A DNA stretch of 64,000 bases from Aquibium microcysteis. Lineage in GTDB: Bacteria > Pseudomonadota > Alphaproteobacteria > Rhizobiales > Rhizobiaceae. How positions within the stretch are numbered: the stretch's first letter is position 1; each line of letters begins with the position of its first letter. The translations under genes were made by a program, and so were the position numbers. The DNA is taken from assembly GCF_014495845.1 (NCBI RefSeq), contig NZ_CP061080.1, positions 361,001-425,000 of the forward strand, written 5' to 3'. The notes beneath the pieces are model-generated. The model was not told where the DNA came from, ran no database searches, and saw only the letters and a list, made by a program, of their open reading frames with translations. Below are positions 8,619 through 17,744 of this stretch, piece by piece.

Positions 8619-9400
8619 CAGCGTGACTCCGCGGCCGGCGCGCCGCCGAAATAGGCCTCGATCACTTCCGGATCGTTGCGGATCTGCGCCATCGGCCCCT
8701 GCATCATCACGCTGCCGGCCGCCATCACGATGACCGGGTCGCAGAGCCGGGCGATCAGGTCCATGTCGTGCTCGATGACGAAGAAGGTCAGGCCCTCCTC
8801 GCGGTTGAGGCGCTGCACCACCGCGGCGAGGTCGTTGAGCAGCGTGCGGTTGACGCCCGCCGCGATCTCGTCTAGCAGAACGACGCGCGGCTTCGCCATC
8901 ATCACGCGGCCGAGTTCCAGCAGCTTCTTCTGCCCGCCCGAGAGATTGCCCGCCCGCTCGTTCTTCACGTGGCCGAGGCGGATGATCTCGATCACCTCCT
9001 CGGCGCGGCGCCGCACCTCGGCCTCCTGCGCCATCACGGCGCCGCGGCGGAAGCAGGCCGAGAACAGGCTCTCACCCGACTGGTCGGCAGGAACCATCAT
9101 CAGGTTCTCGATCGCCGTCATGTTGGAAAAATCCTGCGCGATCTGGAAGGTGCGCAGCAGGCCGCGGCCGAACAGTTCGTGCGCCTTCAGTCCGGTCACG
9201 TCCTGCCCGTCGAGCAGGATCCGGCCGGACGAGGGCGCAAACGCGCCTGCCACCATGTTGAACAGCGTCGTCTTGCCCGCACCGTTCGGACCGATCAGCC
9301 CGGTGATCGAGCCCTTCTCGACCGACAGCGAGCAATGGTCGACCGCCAGCACGTTGCCGAAGCGCTTCGACACGTCCTTTACGTCGATGATGGTCGGCAT
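8618..9400 (-). CDS. livG: Branched-chain amino acid ABC transporter ATPase, LivG family
   Basis: This 260-residue ATPase begins MPTIIDVKDVSKRFGNVLAV and has Walker A GPNGAGKTTLFN, signature LSGGQKKLLELGRVM, Walker B VVLLDEIAAGVN and the long LivG-type insert after Walker A, ending with DPEVIEAYFGG. The usual LivG Walker B context DEP is DEI here, a common variant. It is the first gene of the livGFHM operon, so the promoter should lie in the 153 bp before it, where no clear operator was seen. Confidence 0.9.
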   Translation of the reverse strand: MPTIIDVKDVSKRFGNVLAVDHCSLSVEKGSITGLIGPNGAGKTTLFNMVAGAFAPSSGRILLDGQDVTGLKAHELFGRGLLRTFQIAQDFSNMTAIENLMMVPADQSGESLFSACFRRGAVMAQEAEVRRRAEEVIEIIRLGHVKNERAGNLSGGQKKLLELGRVMMAKPRVVLLDEIAAGVNRTLLNDLAAVVQRLNREEGLTFFVIEHDMDLIARLCDPVIVMAAGSVMMQGPMAQIRNDPEVIEAYFGGAPAAESR

Positions 9401-9553
9401 GCGCCCGCCGGACTCCCTTTGCCGGGCGCGGCGCTTGCTGCGCCTGTTCTCATCGTCCCGGATGCGCCCGGTGATAGACTGGCCCGGCGGCGCTTGACAA
9501 GGAAAAGCCGGCCGGAAGGCCCGCTTTCGCGGCTTATCCCCACGTCCCGCGCG

Positions 9554-10426
9554 TCATTTGGCGGGAATGCGCGCCGTCCCGCCCCGCTTCAGGTTCAGCA
9601 TGTTGCCGAACAGGATCATCCCGGCCCCGAGCGCGGTGAAGACGTCGATCGCCTCGGCATAGACGAGATAGCCGACGACGGCGGCGAGCGGCACCCGCAG
9701 GAAGTCCATCGGCACGACGATCGTCGCCTCGGCATGCACCATGGCGCGCGCCATGCAGTAGTGGGAGAAGGAGCCGCAGAAGGCGACGAGCACGATCCAG
9801 GGCCAGTCCTGCGCCGACGGCGTCTTCCAGACCATGAGCGCGGGAACGAGCCCCAGCACCGACTGGATGACCAGCATCCAGAAGATGATGGTGGTGACGC
9901 TGTCGCGCCGCGTCAGCGCCTTGACCATGATCACCGAGACCGCGAAGGTCACCGCCGAGGCGAGCGCGAGCAGCTGACCGAGATTGAAGTCGGCTCCAGG
10001 CCGCACGATGATCGCCACGCCCGCCAGGCCGAGCGCGATCGAGGCCGACTTGCGCCAGCCGATGCGCTCGCCGAGGAAGATCGCCGCCAGGATCGCCGTC
10101 CAGATCGGCATCGTGAACTCGATCGAGATCAGCTGGGCGATGGGGATGAGCGTCAGCGCGTAGAGCCAGAGATACTGGCCGGTATAGTGGACGACGTTGC
10201 GGCCCACGTGCTGGCCGAAGGCCGTCGTGCGCAGCGACCGCAAGCCCCCCGCCATCATCACCAGCGGCATCAGCAGCACCAGCCCGATCGACGAGCGCAT
10301 GACCATGATCTGGAAGACGTCGAGTTCGCGCGTGGCTTCGCGACCGGCGACCGTCATGGTCAGCATCAATGCGAGCCAGCCGCCCATCCAGAGCGCGGCC
10401 TTGGGAAGGGAGGCCTGATCGTTCAT
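9554..10426 (-). CDS. EamA/DMT family transporter
   Basis: This 290-residue integral membrane protein has ten predicted helices arranged as two EamA repeats (about residues 15-140 and 150-280). The first contains FTMPIWTAILAAIFLGERIG, the classic end of an EamA half; the second ends with VPLAAVVGYLVYAEAID. Such drug/metabolite transporters usually export amino acids, nucleosides or other metabolites. It is monocistronic between the liv operon and an unrelated ATPase gene. Substrate cannot be assigned from sequence. Confidence 0.85.
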   Translation of the reverse strand: MNDQASLPKAALWMGGWLALMLTMTVAGREATRELDVFQIMVMRSSIGLVLLMPLVMMAGGLRSLRTTAFGQHVGRNVVHYTGQYLWLYALTLIPIAQLISIEFTMPIWTAILAAIFLGERIGWRKSASIALGLAGVAIIVRPGADFNLGQLLALASAVTFAVSVIMVKALTRRDSVTTIIFWMLVIQSVLGLVPALMVWKTPSAQDWPWIVLVAFCGSFSHYCMARAMVHAEATIVVPMDFLRVPLAAVVGYLVYAEAIDVFTALGAGMILFGNMLNLKRGGTARIPAK

Positions 10427-10501
10427 CGCCCGTCTGTGGCAAAGCCCGCCCGACGCCGCAAGCCCGCGCCGACGGGCGGATGTTGGGCCAGGGGAGCCGG
10501 A

Positions 10502-11659
10502 TCACCCGTGCGCGCGAAGGCGGTTCATGAGGTCGGGGAGGGGGAGCGCCGTCACCTCGTCGCGGAGTGGAAAGGCCTCGCTGCCCGGATAGACCAGGAA
10601 CCGGGCCGTCGGCTTGACGTCGTCGCAGGCGTTGTGGAAGCCCTTCGTGCGTGCGGGCGCGCTGCTGCGCTTCACCTCGATCGCCCAGAGTTCCTTGCCG
10701 AAGCGGAGCAGCAGGTCGATCTCTGCCCCGGCACTGGTCCGGTAGAAGGAAGGCTCCGTGCCATTCGGGGCGACCGCCAGGAGGTTCTCGATGACGAAGC
10801 CCTCCCAGCTGCCGCCCACCACCGGATGGCCAAGGACTTCGTCGAGATCCTTCAGCCCGAGCAGGGCGTGGACGATCCCGCTGTCGCGGACATAGGTCTT
10901 CGGGCTCTTGACCAGCCGCTTCCCGACATTGGCGAACCATGGCTGCAGCCTGCGGACGAGGAGCAGGTCCACCATCAGGTCGAGATAGCTCGCGGCCGTC
11001 GGGCTGGTCACGCCCAGCGAGCCGGCGAGATTGGAGGCGTTGAAGATCTGTCCCTGGTGATGCGCCAGCATCGTCCAGAAGCGGCGAAGCGTGGTCGCCG
11101 CAATGCGCGGCCCCAGCGACGGAATGTCCCTTTCGAGGTAGGTGCGGATGAAATCGAGGCGCCAGTCGAAGCTCTCCGCCGCGTCGAGGAACGCTTCAGG
11201 AAATCCGCCTCGCGTCCACAGTGCGTCGATGCGATCGGTGCCCACTTCGAGCAGGTTGAGCGGCGGAAGGTCGATATAGGCGATGCGGCCCGCAAGCGAC
11301 TCCGACGACTGGCGCAGCAGGTCGTTGCCGGCCGATCCCAGGAGGAGGAATTGACCGGTCCGGCGTCCGCGACGCCGGTTGATGTCGATCTGGCTGCGCA
11401 GCACCGGAAACAGGTCCGGCAAGCGCTGGATCTCATCGAGGATGATCAGCCGGTCGGGAATGCTCTCGAAGTAGAGGTCGGCGTTCTGGATCTTCGCAAG
11501 GTCGGACGGCCGCTCCAGGTCCAGGTATACGGAGGGCATGCGCTCGGCGATATCGAGGGCCAGCGTCGTCTTGCCGACCTGACGTGGACCGAGCAGGGCG
11601 ACCGCGGCGCGCCCGTTTAGAGCCGCCAGAACGCGATCGAGGTGAATTCGCCGTAACAT
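10502..11659 (-). CDS. AAA ATPase with C-terminal DUF4143 domain
   Basis: This is a 385-residue protein. The N-terminal AAA_14 ATPase (about residues 15-145) has Walker A LLGPRQVGKTTLA, Walker B RLIILDEIQRLPDLF and sensor LLLGSAGNDLL. DUF4143 follows (about 175-345), including FIRTYLERDIPSLG and a PD-(D/E)XK-like stretch AGAEIDLLLRFGKELWAIEVK (split as E-I-D ... E-V-K). Members are widespread, mobile and poorly understood; a nuclease- or defence-related role has been guessed from the endonuclease-like end. The start codon sits within one arm of a perfect AT-rich inverted repeat, unlike anything nearby. It appears to be a recently acquired single-gene module. Confidence 0.85.
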   Translation of the reverse strand: MLRRIHLDRVLAALNGRAAVALLGPRQVGKTTLALDIAERMPSVYLDLERPSDLAKIQNADLYFESIPDRLIILDEIQRLPDLFPVLRSQIDINRRRGRRTGQFLLLGSAGNDLLRQSSESLAGRIAYIDLPPLNLLEVGTDRIDALWTRGGFPEAFLDAAESFDWRLDFIRTYLERDIPSLGPRIAATTLRRFWTMLAHHQGQIFNASNLAGSLGVTSPTAASYLDLMVDLLLVRRLQPWFANVGKRLVKSPKTYVRDSGIVHALLGLKDLDEVLGHPVVGGSWEGFVIENLLAVAPNGTEPSFYRTSAGAEIDLLLRFGKELWAIEVKRSSAPARTKGFHNACDDVKPTARFLVYPGSEAFPLRDEVTALPLPDLMNRLRAHG

Positions 11660-11698
11660 CCTTGCAAATTTAAAGCGGGATTTTAAATTTGCAAGGAT
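11658..11698. repeat. 17-bp perfect AT-rich inverted repeat over an ATPase start codon
   Basis: Left arm ATCCTTGCAAATTTAAA and right arm TTTAAATTTGCAAGGAT are separated by the 7-base spacer GCGGGAT. The left arm includes part of the ATPase start codon, so an RNA made across it would fold its own ribosome-binding region into a hairpin, or the DNA could bind a dimeric repressor. The composition is strikingly A/T-rich against its surroundings. Confidence 0.85.
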
Positions 11699-11743
11699 AA
11701 AGGCGGGTGCGGGCGCTCCGGCCGGCGAACGGAGGCGGTATCC

Positions 11744-12154
11744 TCACCCCGGCAGCACCGCCGTCGCCTCGATCTCGACCTTCGCCCGGTCCTCGATCAG
11801 CGCCACCACCTGCACCATGGTCATGGCCGGGAAATGCTTGCCCATCACCGCGCGGTAGGCCTGGCCGATTTCCGGCAGACGGGTGAGATACTCGGCCTTG
11901 TCGGTGACGAACCAGGTCAGCCGGACGAGGTGGCGCGGCTCCGCGCCGGCTTCCGCGAGCACGGCGGCGATGTTCTCCAGTGCCTGGCGCACCTGGCCGA
12001 CGAAGTCGTCGGTCTCGAACTCCTGGTCGCCGTTCCAGCCGATCTGTCCGCCGATCCAGACGGTGCGTCCTTCGGCCAGCATGCCGTTGGCATAGCCCTT
12101 TGCCGGTTTCCAGTGCGACGGGTGCAGTTCCCGCGTTTCGGGCGTGTTCGCCAT
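11744..12154 (-). CDS. RidA/YjgF family protein (Rid subgroup lacking the catalytic arginine)
   Basis: This 136-residue trimeric chorismate-mutase-like fold contains WIGGQIGWNGDQEF, QALENIAAVLAEAGAEP, VRLTWFVTDKAEYL and the closing VEIEATAV. True RidA hydrolyses enamine/imine intermediates using an arginine in the V-A-R-L motif; here the aligned stretch reads V-V-A-L, so that Arg is replaced by Ala and the protein belongs to another Rid subgroup. It starts 15 bp after the ATPase gene of the transporter in the kynurenine/aminobenzoyl-CoA array and is probably its last gene. A role in releasing ammonia from an enamine in that pathway is an inference. Confidence 0.85.
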   Translation of the reverse strand: MANTPETRELHPSHWKPAKGYANGMLAEGRTVWIGGQIGWNGDQEFETDDFVGQVRQALENIAAVLAEAGAEPRHLVRLTWFVTDKAEYLTRLPEIGQAYRAVMGKHFPAMTMVQVVALIEDRAKVEIEATAVLPG

Positions 12155-12169
12155 TCGAGGTTCCTCCAG

Positions 12170-12853
<684 letters not shown>

Positions 12854-12855
12854 GG

Positions 12856-13605
12856 TCACGCCTCCTCTCCCAGATAGGCGCGGCGCACCTCGGCGTCGGC
12901 GCGGATCTCGCTCACCGTGCCGGTCGCGATCACCCGGCCATAGACCAGCACCGAGATGCGGTCGGCCAGCGCGAAGACGGCGTCCATGTCGTGCTCGACG
13001 AGCAGGATCGGCGCCTCCGCGCGCAGCTGGTCGAGGAAACCGGTCAGCGTCTTGGAGCCTTCCGGGTCCATCCCGGCCATCGGCTCGTCGAGCAGGAAGG
13101 CCTTGGAGCCCAGCGCCAGCGCGATGGCGATCTCGAGCTGGCGCCGCTCGCCATGCGAGAGTTCGGCGGCGGGGATGGCCGCGCGGTCCGCGAGGCCGAC
13201 CCGCTCCAGCATCGCCAGCGCCGGCTCCGTCAGCGAGCGGTCGCGCATCACCGGCTTGAAGAACCGGAAGCTCGTGCCCTGGCGCGCCTGGACGGCGAGC
13301 ATGACGTTGCGCAGGGCGGAAAATTCCGGCGTCAGCGACGAGATCTGGAACGTCCGCCCGAGCCCCATCCGCGCCCGTTCGGGCACGCCGAGCGCGCCGA
13401 CGTCGCGGCCGAGGAAGCGGATCGTGCCCGTGTCGGGCCTGAGGCTGCCGGCGATCTGGTGGATCAGCGTCGACTTGCCGGCGCCGTTCGGCCCGATCAG
13501 CGCGTGGATCTCGCCGGGCCTGAGGTCGAGCGACACGTCGTCCGTCGCCTTCAGCGCGCCGAAGGTCTTGGTCAGGTTGGAAAGCTGCAGGATCGGCTCA
13601 GCCAT
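12856..13605 (-). CDS. livG: Liv-type ABC transporter ATPase (LivG), aromatic catabolic cluster
   Basis: This is a 249-residue ATPase starting MAEPILQLSNLTKTFGALK. It has Walker A GPNGAGKSTLIHQ, the signature region AELSHGERRQLEIAIAL (LSHGE in place of LSGGQ, common in this branch), Walker B AFLLDEPMAGMDPEG and a final RRAYLGE like LivG. The start overlaps the permease gene by eight bases with GGAAAGG upstream. It is part of the second complete Liv-type importer of the window. Confidence 0.88.
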   Translation of the reverse strand: MAEPILQLSNLTKTFGALKATDDVSLDLRPGEIHALIGPNGAGKSTLIHQIAGSLRPDTGTIRFLGRDVGALGVPERARMGLGRTFQISSLTPEFSALRNVMLAVQARQGTSFRFFKPVMRDRSLTEPALAMLERVGLADRAAIPAAELSHGERRQLEIAIALALGSKAFLLDEPMAGMDPEGSKTLTGFLDQLRAEAPILLVEHDMDAVFALADRISVLVYGRVIATGTVSEIRADAEVRRAYLGEEA

Positions 13606-14569
13606 GGCGTGCCTTTCCGGCCAGCAGCCCGACGACGCCGCCGCGCGCGAACAGCACGACGGTGAGCAGGAGCAGGCCGAGGAACAGCTGCCAGCGTTCG
13701 GTGATCCCGCCGAGGAAATACTCGAACGCGACGTAGAGCATGGCGCCCGCCACCGGGCCGGCCAGCCGCCCGACGCCGCCGAGGATGATCAGCACGATCA
13801 GTTCGCCCGACATGTGCCAGGACAGCATCGACGGGCTGACGAAGCGGTTGAGGTCGGCAAACAGCGCGCCGGCGACGCCCGTCACCATGGCCGAGACAAC
13901 GAAGGCGGCGAGCCGGATGCGGTAGGGCGCGATGCCGACGGTCGCCAGCCGCCGCTCGTTCTGCCGCGCCGCCTGGAGCGCGGCGCCGAAGCGCGAACCG
14001 CGCAGCAGCGCAAACAGCGCCAGCCCCGCGAGGAGCAGCCCGAAGCAGATGAAGAAGAAACTGAGCCCGTCGAGCGTGTTGACGCCCGGGAAGCGGTTGC
14101 GGACGTAGATCGACAGCCCGTCTTCGCCGCCATAGGCCGGCCAGGAGATGGCGAAGTAGAAGATCATCTGCGCGAAGGCCAGCGTGATCATGATGAAGTA
14201 GACGCCGGCCGTCCTGAGGCTGATGGCCCCGATCGCCAGCGCCACGAGCCCCGACGCCACGATGGCCACGCCCCAGATGACGGGCATGGCGTTGGTTCCG
14301 GGCAGGCCGAAGGCAAGCGGCTCCATGTTGAACGCATGGCTGGCCAAAATGCCCGCCGCATAGCCGCCGATGCCGAAGAAGGCGGCGTGGCCGAAGGAGA
14401 CGAGCCCGCCGAGGCCGAGCGCGATGTTGAGGCCGACCGCGGCCAGCGCCAGGATCGCCATGCGAGTGGCGAGCGTGACGTAGAAGGTCTCGCCCGCCGC
14501 CGTCGCCCAGAGGGGGATGGCCAGCAGTGCGAGCACGATGGCGGTACTGATCAGGGTTTCGCGGCTCAC
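13598..14569 (-). CDS. livM: Liv-type ABC transporter permease (LivM), aromatic catabolic cluster
   Basis: This is a 323-residue multi-helix permease with AAVGLNIALGLGGLVSFGHA, LGGVGRLAGPVAGAM and a coupling region ALQAARQNERRLATVGI. GTG is chosen as start because GAGG lies eight bases before it; the longer TTG reading would begin inside the livH stop region. It is the second permease subunit of the importer associated with the kynurenine/aminobenzoate genes. Confidence 0.85.
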   Translation of the reverse strand: MSRETLISTAIVLALLAIPLWATAAGETFYVTLATRMAILALAAVGLNIALGLGGLVSFGHAAFFGIGGYAAGILASHAFNMEPLAFGLPGTNAMPVIWGVAIVASGLVALAIGAISLRTAGVYFIMITLAFAQMIFYFAISWPAYGGEDGLSIYVRNRFPGVNTLDGLSFFFICFGLLLAGLALFALLRGSRFGAALQAARQNERRLATVGIAPYRIRLAAFVVSAMVTGVAGALFADLNRFVSPSMLSWHMSGELIVLIILGGVGRLAGPVAGAMLYVAFEYFLGGITERWQLFLGLLLLTVVLFARGGVVGLLAGKARHG

Positions 14570-14579
14570 GGGCGCATCC

Positions 14580-15500
14580 TCAGCCGGCAGCGGCAAACAG
14601 GCCGCGCGGGCGGATCGCCAGCACCAGCGCCATGAAGACGTAGATCAGGATGGAAGCGAGCGAGGCGCCGATGCTGGCCGCCGCCGACGGTCCCATGAAG
14701 GCGGCGAGCGCGGCGGGCAGCAGGAAGCGGCCGAGCGTATCGATCAGCCCGATGAGCAGGGCACCCACCAGCGCGCCGTGGATCGAGCCGATGCCGCCGA
14801 TGACGATGACGACGAAGGCGAGGATGAGCACCGGTTCGCCCATCCCCACCTGCACCGACTGGATCGCGCCGACCAGCGCGCCGGCAAGCCCGGCCAGTGC
14901 CGCGCCGAGCGCGAAGACGACGGTGTAGAGCGTGCGGATGTCGACGCCGAGCGCGCCGATCATCTCGCGGTCGCTCTCGCCGGCGCGGATGCGCATGCCG
15001 AGCCGCGTGCGGGTGATGAGCAGGTGCAGGCCGATGGCCACGGCGATGCCGACGCCGATGATCGCCACGCGATAGAGCGGATAGGCCGAGCCGCCGGGCA
15101 GCGGGATGGCACCGGAGAGCAGCGGCGGTATGTTCAGATAGAGCGGGATCGAGCCGAAGATCCAGCGCGTGCCTTCCGAAAAGACGAGGATCAGCGCGAA
15201 GGTGGCCAGCACCTGGTCGAGATGGTCGCGCTCGTAGAGCCGCCGGATGACGCTGACCTCGATCAGCGCGCCGGCCGCCGCCGCCGCCGCGAGACTGGCG
15301 ATCAGCCCGAGCCAGAACGAACCGGTCGCGGCCGCCACCGCCGCGCAGGCGAAGGCGCCGACCATGTAGAGCGAGCCGTGCGCGAGGTTGATCAGCCCCA
15401 TGACGCCGAAGATCAGCGTCAGCCCGGCCGCCATCAGGAACAGCATGACGCCAAACTGGAGGCCGTTGAGGATCTGCTCGATGAGGAGGGCGGTTTGCAA
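14580..15500 (-). CDS. livH: Liv-type ABC transporter permease (LivH), aromatic catabolic cluster
   Basis: This 306-residue permease contains NGLQFGVMLFLMAAGLTLIFG followed by INLAHGSLYMVGAF, the coupling loop GMRIRAGESDREMIGALG and VIVIGGIGSIHGALVG. No ATG exists at the family start; TTG (TTG-CAA-ACC) with GGGGA seven bases before it gives the expected N terminus, and the frame upstream runs into an intergenic palindrome, so it is not coding. It follows the binding-protein gene in the same direction with two palindromic elements between them. Confidence 0.8.
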   Translation of the reverse strand: MQTALLIEQILNGLQFGVMLFLMAAGLTLIFGVMGLINLAHGSLYMVGAFACAAVAAATGSFWLGLIASLAAAAAAGALIEVSVIRRLYERDHLDQVLATFALILVFSEGTRWIFGSIPLYLNIPPLLSGAIPLPGGSAYPLYRVAIIGVGIAVAIGLHLLITRTRLGMRIRAGESDREMIGALGVDIRTLYTVVFALGAALAGLAGALVGAIQSVQVGMGEPVLILAFVVIVIGGIGSIHGALVGALLIGLIDTLGRFLLPAALAAFMGPSAAASIGASLASILIYVFMALVLAIRPRGLFAAAG

Positions 15501-15532
15501 GCGTCGGTCCCCGGACCGGTGGATTTGCGATC

Positions 15533-15672
15533 CCTTCTCCCCGTTCACGGGGAGAAGGTGGCCCGAAGGGCCCGATGAGGGGCAGAGCAGGTGCTGAAAG
15601 GGCGGCCGCGGCACTGCTGCCGCAGCTCCTCATCCACCTGCCGGTACCTTCTCCCCGCAGCCGGGGAGAAGG
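15533..15672. repeat. Pair of intergenic palindromes
   Basis: Two hairpins built on the same arms, CCTTCTCCCCG and CGGGGAGAAGG, lie at 15533-15558 and 15647-15672. They flank GGTGGCCCGAAGGGCC-type sequence. They fill the gap between the binding-protein and livH genes and resemble the dispersed palindromes common in rhizobial genomes. They could trim or attenuate the transcript. Confidence 0.75.
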
Positions 15673-15678
15673 CGGCCG

Positions 15679-16815
15679 TCACATCTTGCAGTCTTTGGCG
15701 TAGGCGTCCTCGTGGTTCTCGAAGGCGGTGCCGACGATCTTGTTGGTCAGCACGTCGCCTTCCTTCACCACCTCGCGCACGTAGATGTTCTGGATCGGGT
15801 GCTGGTTGGTGTTGAACTTGAACGAGCCGCGCACGCTGTCGAAGTCGGCTTCCTTCAGCGCCGCCTTGAAGGCGTCCTTGTCGGAGATCGATGCCTTGCC
15901 CATCGCCGAAAGGATCAGGTTCGCCGTGTCGTAGGCCTGGGCGGCATAGACCGAGGGAAGGCGATTGTATTCGGCCTTGAAGGCCGCGACGAAGGCCTTG
16001 TTGGCCTCGTTGTCGAGGTCCGGCGACCAGGAGGCGGAGTTCTTCACGCCGATCGCCGCGTCGCCGATGGCCGGCAGCACGTCCTGGCTGAACGAGAAGG
16101 CGGGGCCCATCAGCGGCAGGTCGACGCCCGACTGCGCCCACTGCTTGGTGAAGGCGATGCCCATGCCGCCCGGCAGGAAGAAGAACACCGCGTCGGCGCC
16201 CGAGGCGCGGATCTGCGCGATCTCCGCCGCATAGTCGGTCTGGCCGAGCTGGGTGTAGACCTCGCCGGCGAGCTCGCCCTTGTAGAAGCGCTTGAAGCCG
16301 GTCAGCGAATCCTTGCCGGCCGGATAGTTCGGCGCCAGGATGAAGACCTTCTTGTAGTCCTTGTTGGCGTACTCGCCCATCGCCTCGTGGAAATTGTCGT
16401 TCTGGTAGGCGACGTTGAAATAGTTGGCGTTGCAGTTGGCGCCCGCCAGCGGCGAGGGACCGGCATTCGGCGACAGGTAGATGATGCCCTGGCCGGTGAC
16501 GCTCGGCACGACCGCCATGGCGAGGTTCGACCAGATGATGCCGGTCAGGATGTCGACCTTCTCGCTCTGGATCATCTTGTCGGCGATCTGCACCGCGATC
16601 TCCGGCTTCATGGCGTCGTCCTCGGTGACGACCGTCACGTCGGGATTGTTCGCCTGCTTCATGGCCAGCGCGAAGGCGTCGCGCACGTCGACGCCGAGGC
16701 CGGCGCCGCCGCCCGACAGCGTGGTGATCATGCCGATCTTGACCGGCTCCGCATAGGCCAGGCCGCTCGCGCTCATGGCGAGGCCCATCAGCCCGGCTGC
16801 GATGATCTTGTTCAT
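15679..16815 (-). CDS. Liv-type ABC transporter substrate-binding protein, aromatic catabolic cluster
   Basis: This 378-residue periplasmic protein has a signal peptide ending ASGLAYA. Mature features are VKIGMITTLSGGGAGLGVDV, IAVQIADKMIQSEKVD, YLSPNAGPSPLAG, APNYPAGKDSLTGFKRFYKG and YDTANLILSAM, all of the Peripla_BP_6 family that binds amino acids, amides or aromatic acids. GGGAGAC precedes the ATG. It lies directly after kynA and before the Liv-type permeases, so a ligand such as tryptophan, kynurenine or anthranilate is the natural guess; that is context, not motif evidence. Confidence 0.87.
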   Translation of the reverse strand: MNKIIAAGLMGLAMSASGLAYAEPVKIGMITTLSGGGAGLGVDVRDAFALAMKQANNPDVTVVTEDDAMKPEIAVQIADKMIQSEKVDILTGIIWSNLAMAVVPSVTGQGIIYLSPNAGPSPLAGANCNANYFNVAYQNDNFHEAMGEYANKDYKKVFILAPNYPAGKDSLTGFKRFYKGELAGEVYTQLGQTDYAAEIAQIRASGADAVFFFLPGGMGIAFTKQWAQSGVDLPLMGPAFSFSQDVLPAIGDAAIGVKNSASWSPDLDNEANKAFVAAFKAEYNRLPSVYAAQAYDTANLILSAMGKASISDKDAFKAALKEADFDSVRGSFKFNTNQHPIQNIYVREVVKEGDVLTNKIVGTAFENHEDAYAKDCKM

Positions 16816-16907
16816 GGTCAGTCTCCCTTTTCTTGCCCTCTGGCTTTCGACCGGCTGCCGCCTCGCGCGGCCTTTGTCCGGCATTTCCTTCCGGCGGATG
16901 TTTCCGC

Positions 16908-17744
16908 TCAGAGTTCCGTTCTGACTTTCCACAATTCCGGGAAGAGTTCCACCTCCAGCATCCGCCGCAGGTAGGAAACCCCGCCGGTGCCGCCGGTGCC
17001 GCGCTTCAGCCCGATGATGCGCTCCACCGTGGTCACGTGGTTGAAGCGCCAGCGGCGGAAATAATCCTCGAAATCGACCAGCTTCTCGGCCAGTTCGTAG
17101 AGCGCCCAGTGGCGTTCCGGATCCTGGTAGACCGCCTTCCAGGCGCCCATGACGACGTCGCTCGCCGCCCGCTGCTGGCGCAGGTCCGGCCGCTCCGCCT
17201 CTCCCGACAGGTCGAAGCCTTCGCGCCCGAGCAGCCGGATCGCCTCGTCGTAGAGGCTCGGCCGCGCGAGGATGCCCTCCAGCACCGCCGTCGTCGCCGC
17301 GTCGTGGCCATGCGGCTTCAGCATGGCGAGGTTGCGGTTGCCGGCCAGGAACTCGATCGCCCGGTACTGCCAGGACTGGAAGCCCGACGACTGGCCGAGC
17401 GCCGAGCGGAAGCGCGTGTACTCGCTGGGCGTCATGGTGCGCAGCACGTCCCAGGCCCCGTTCAGCTGCTCGAAGATGCGCGCCACCCGGCTCAGCATCT
17501 TGAAGGCGGGGCGCAGGTCGTCGCGCGCGATGGCCGCCATCGCCGCCGTGAGCTCGTGGATCGCGAGCTTCATCCACAGTTCCGACGTCTGGTGCTGGAC
17601 GATGAACAGCATCTCGTCGGGCGAGGAGGACAGCGGCGCCTGGGCGGCGAGGATGCCGTCGAGCTTCAGATAGTCCGAATAGGACATCCGCCGGGCGAAA
17701 TCGGTGACGGCACCTTCCGTCGAGGGATCGTGCGGCGTGCTCAT
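16908..17744 (-). CDS. kynA: Tryptophan 2,3-dioxygenase
   Basis: This 278-residue heme enzyme opens the indole ring of L-tryptophan to N-formylkynurenine. It has the distal-site segment [16 protein letters not shown] and the proximal heme-binding segment [19 protein letters not shown], as well as [18 protein letters not shown] and SYLRRML. Length and motifs are canonical. Its ATG overlaps the kynU stop by four bases (ATGA). It is the first pathway enzyme in biochemical order but lies late in the transcript. Confidence 0.95.
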   Translation of the reverse strand: MSTPHDPSTEGAVTDFARRMSYSDYLKLDGILAAQAPLSSSPDEMLFIVQHQTSELWMKLAIHELTAAMAAIARDDLRPAFKMLSRVARIFEQLNGAWDVLRTMTPSEYTRFRSALGQSSGFQSWQYRAIEFLAGNRNLAMLKPHGHDAATTAVLEGILARPSLYDEAIRLLGREGFDLSGEAERPDLRQQRAASDVVMGAWKAVYQDPERHWALYELAEKLVDFEDYFRRWRFNHVTTVERIIGLKRGTGGTGGVSYLRRMLEVELFPELWKVRTEL

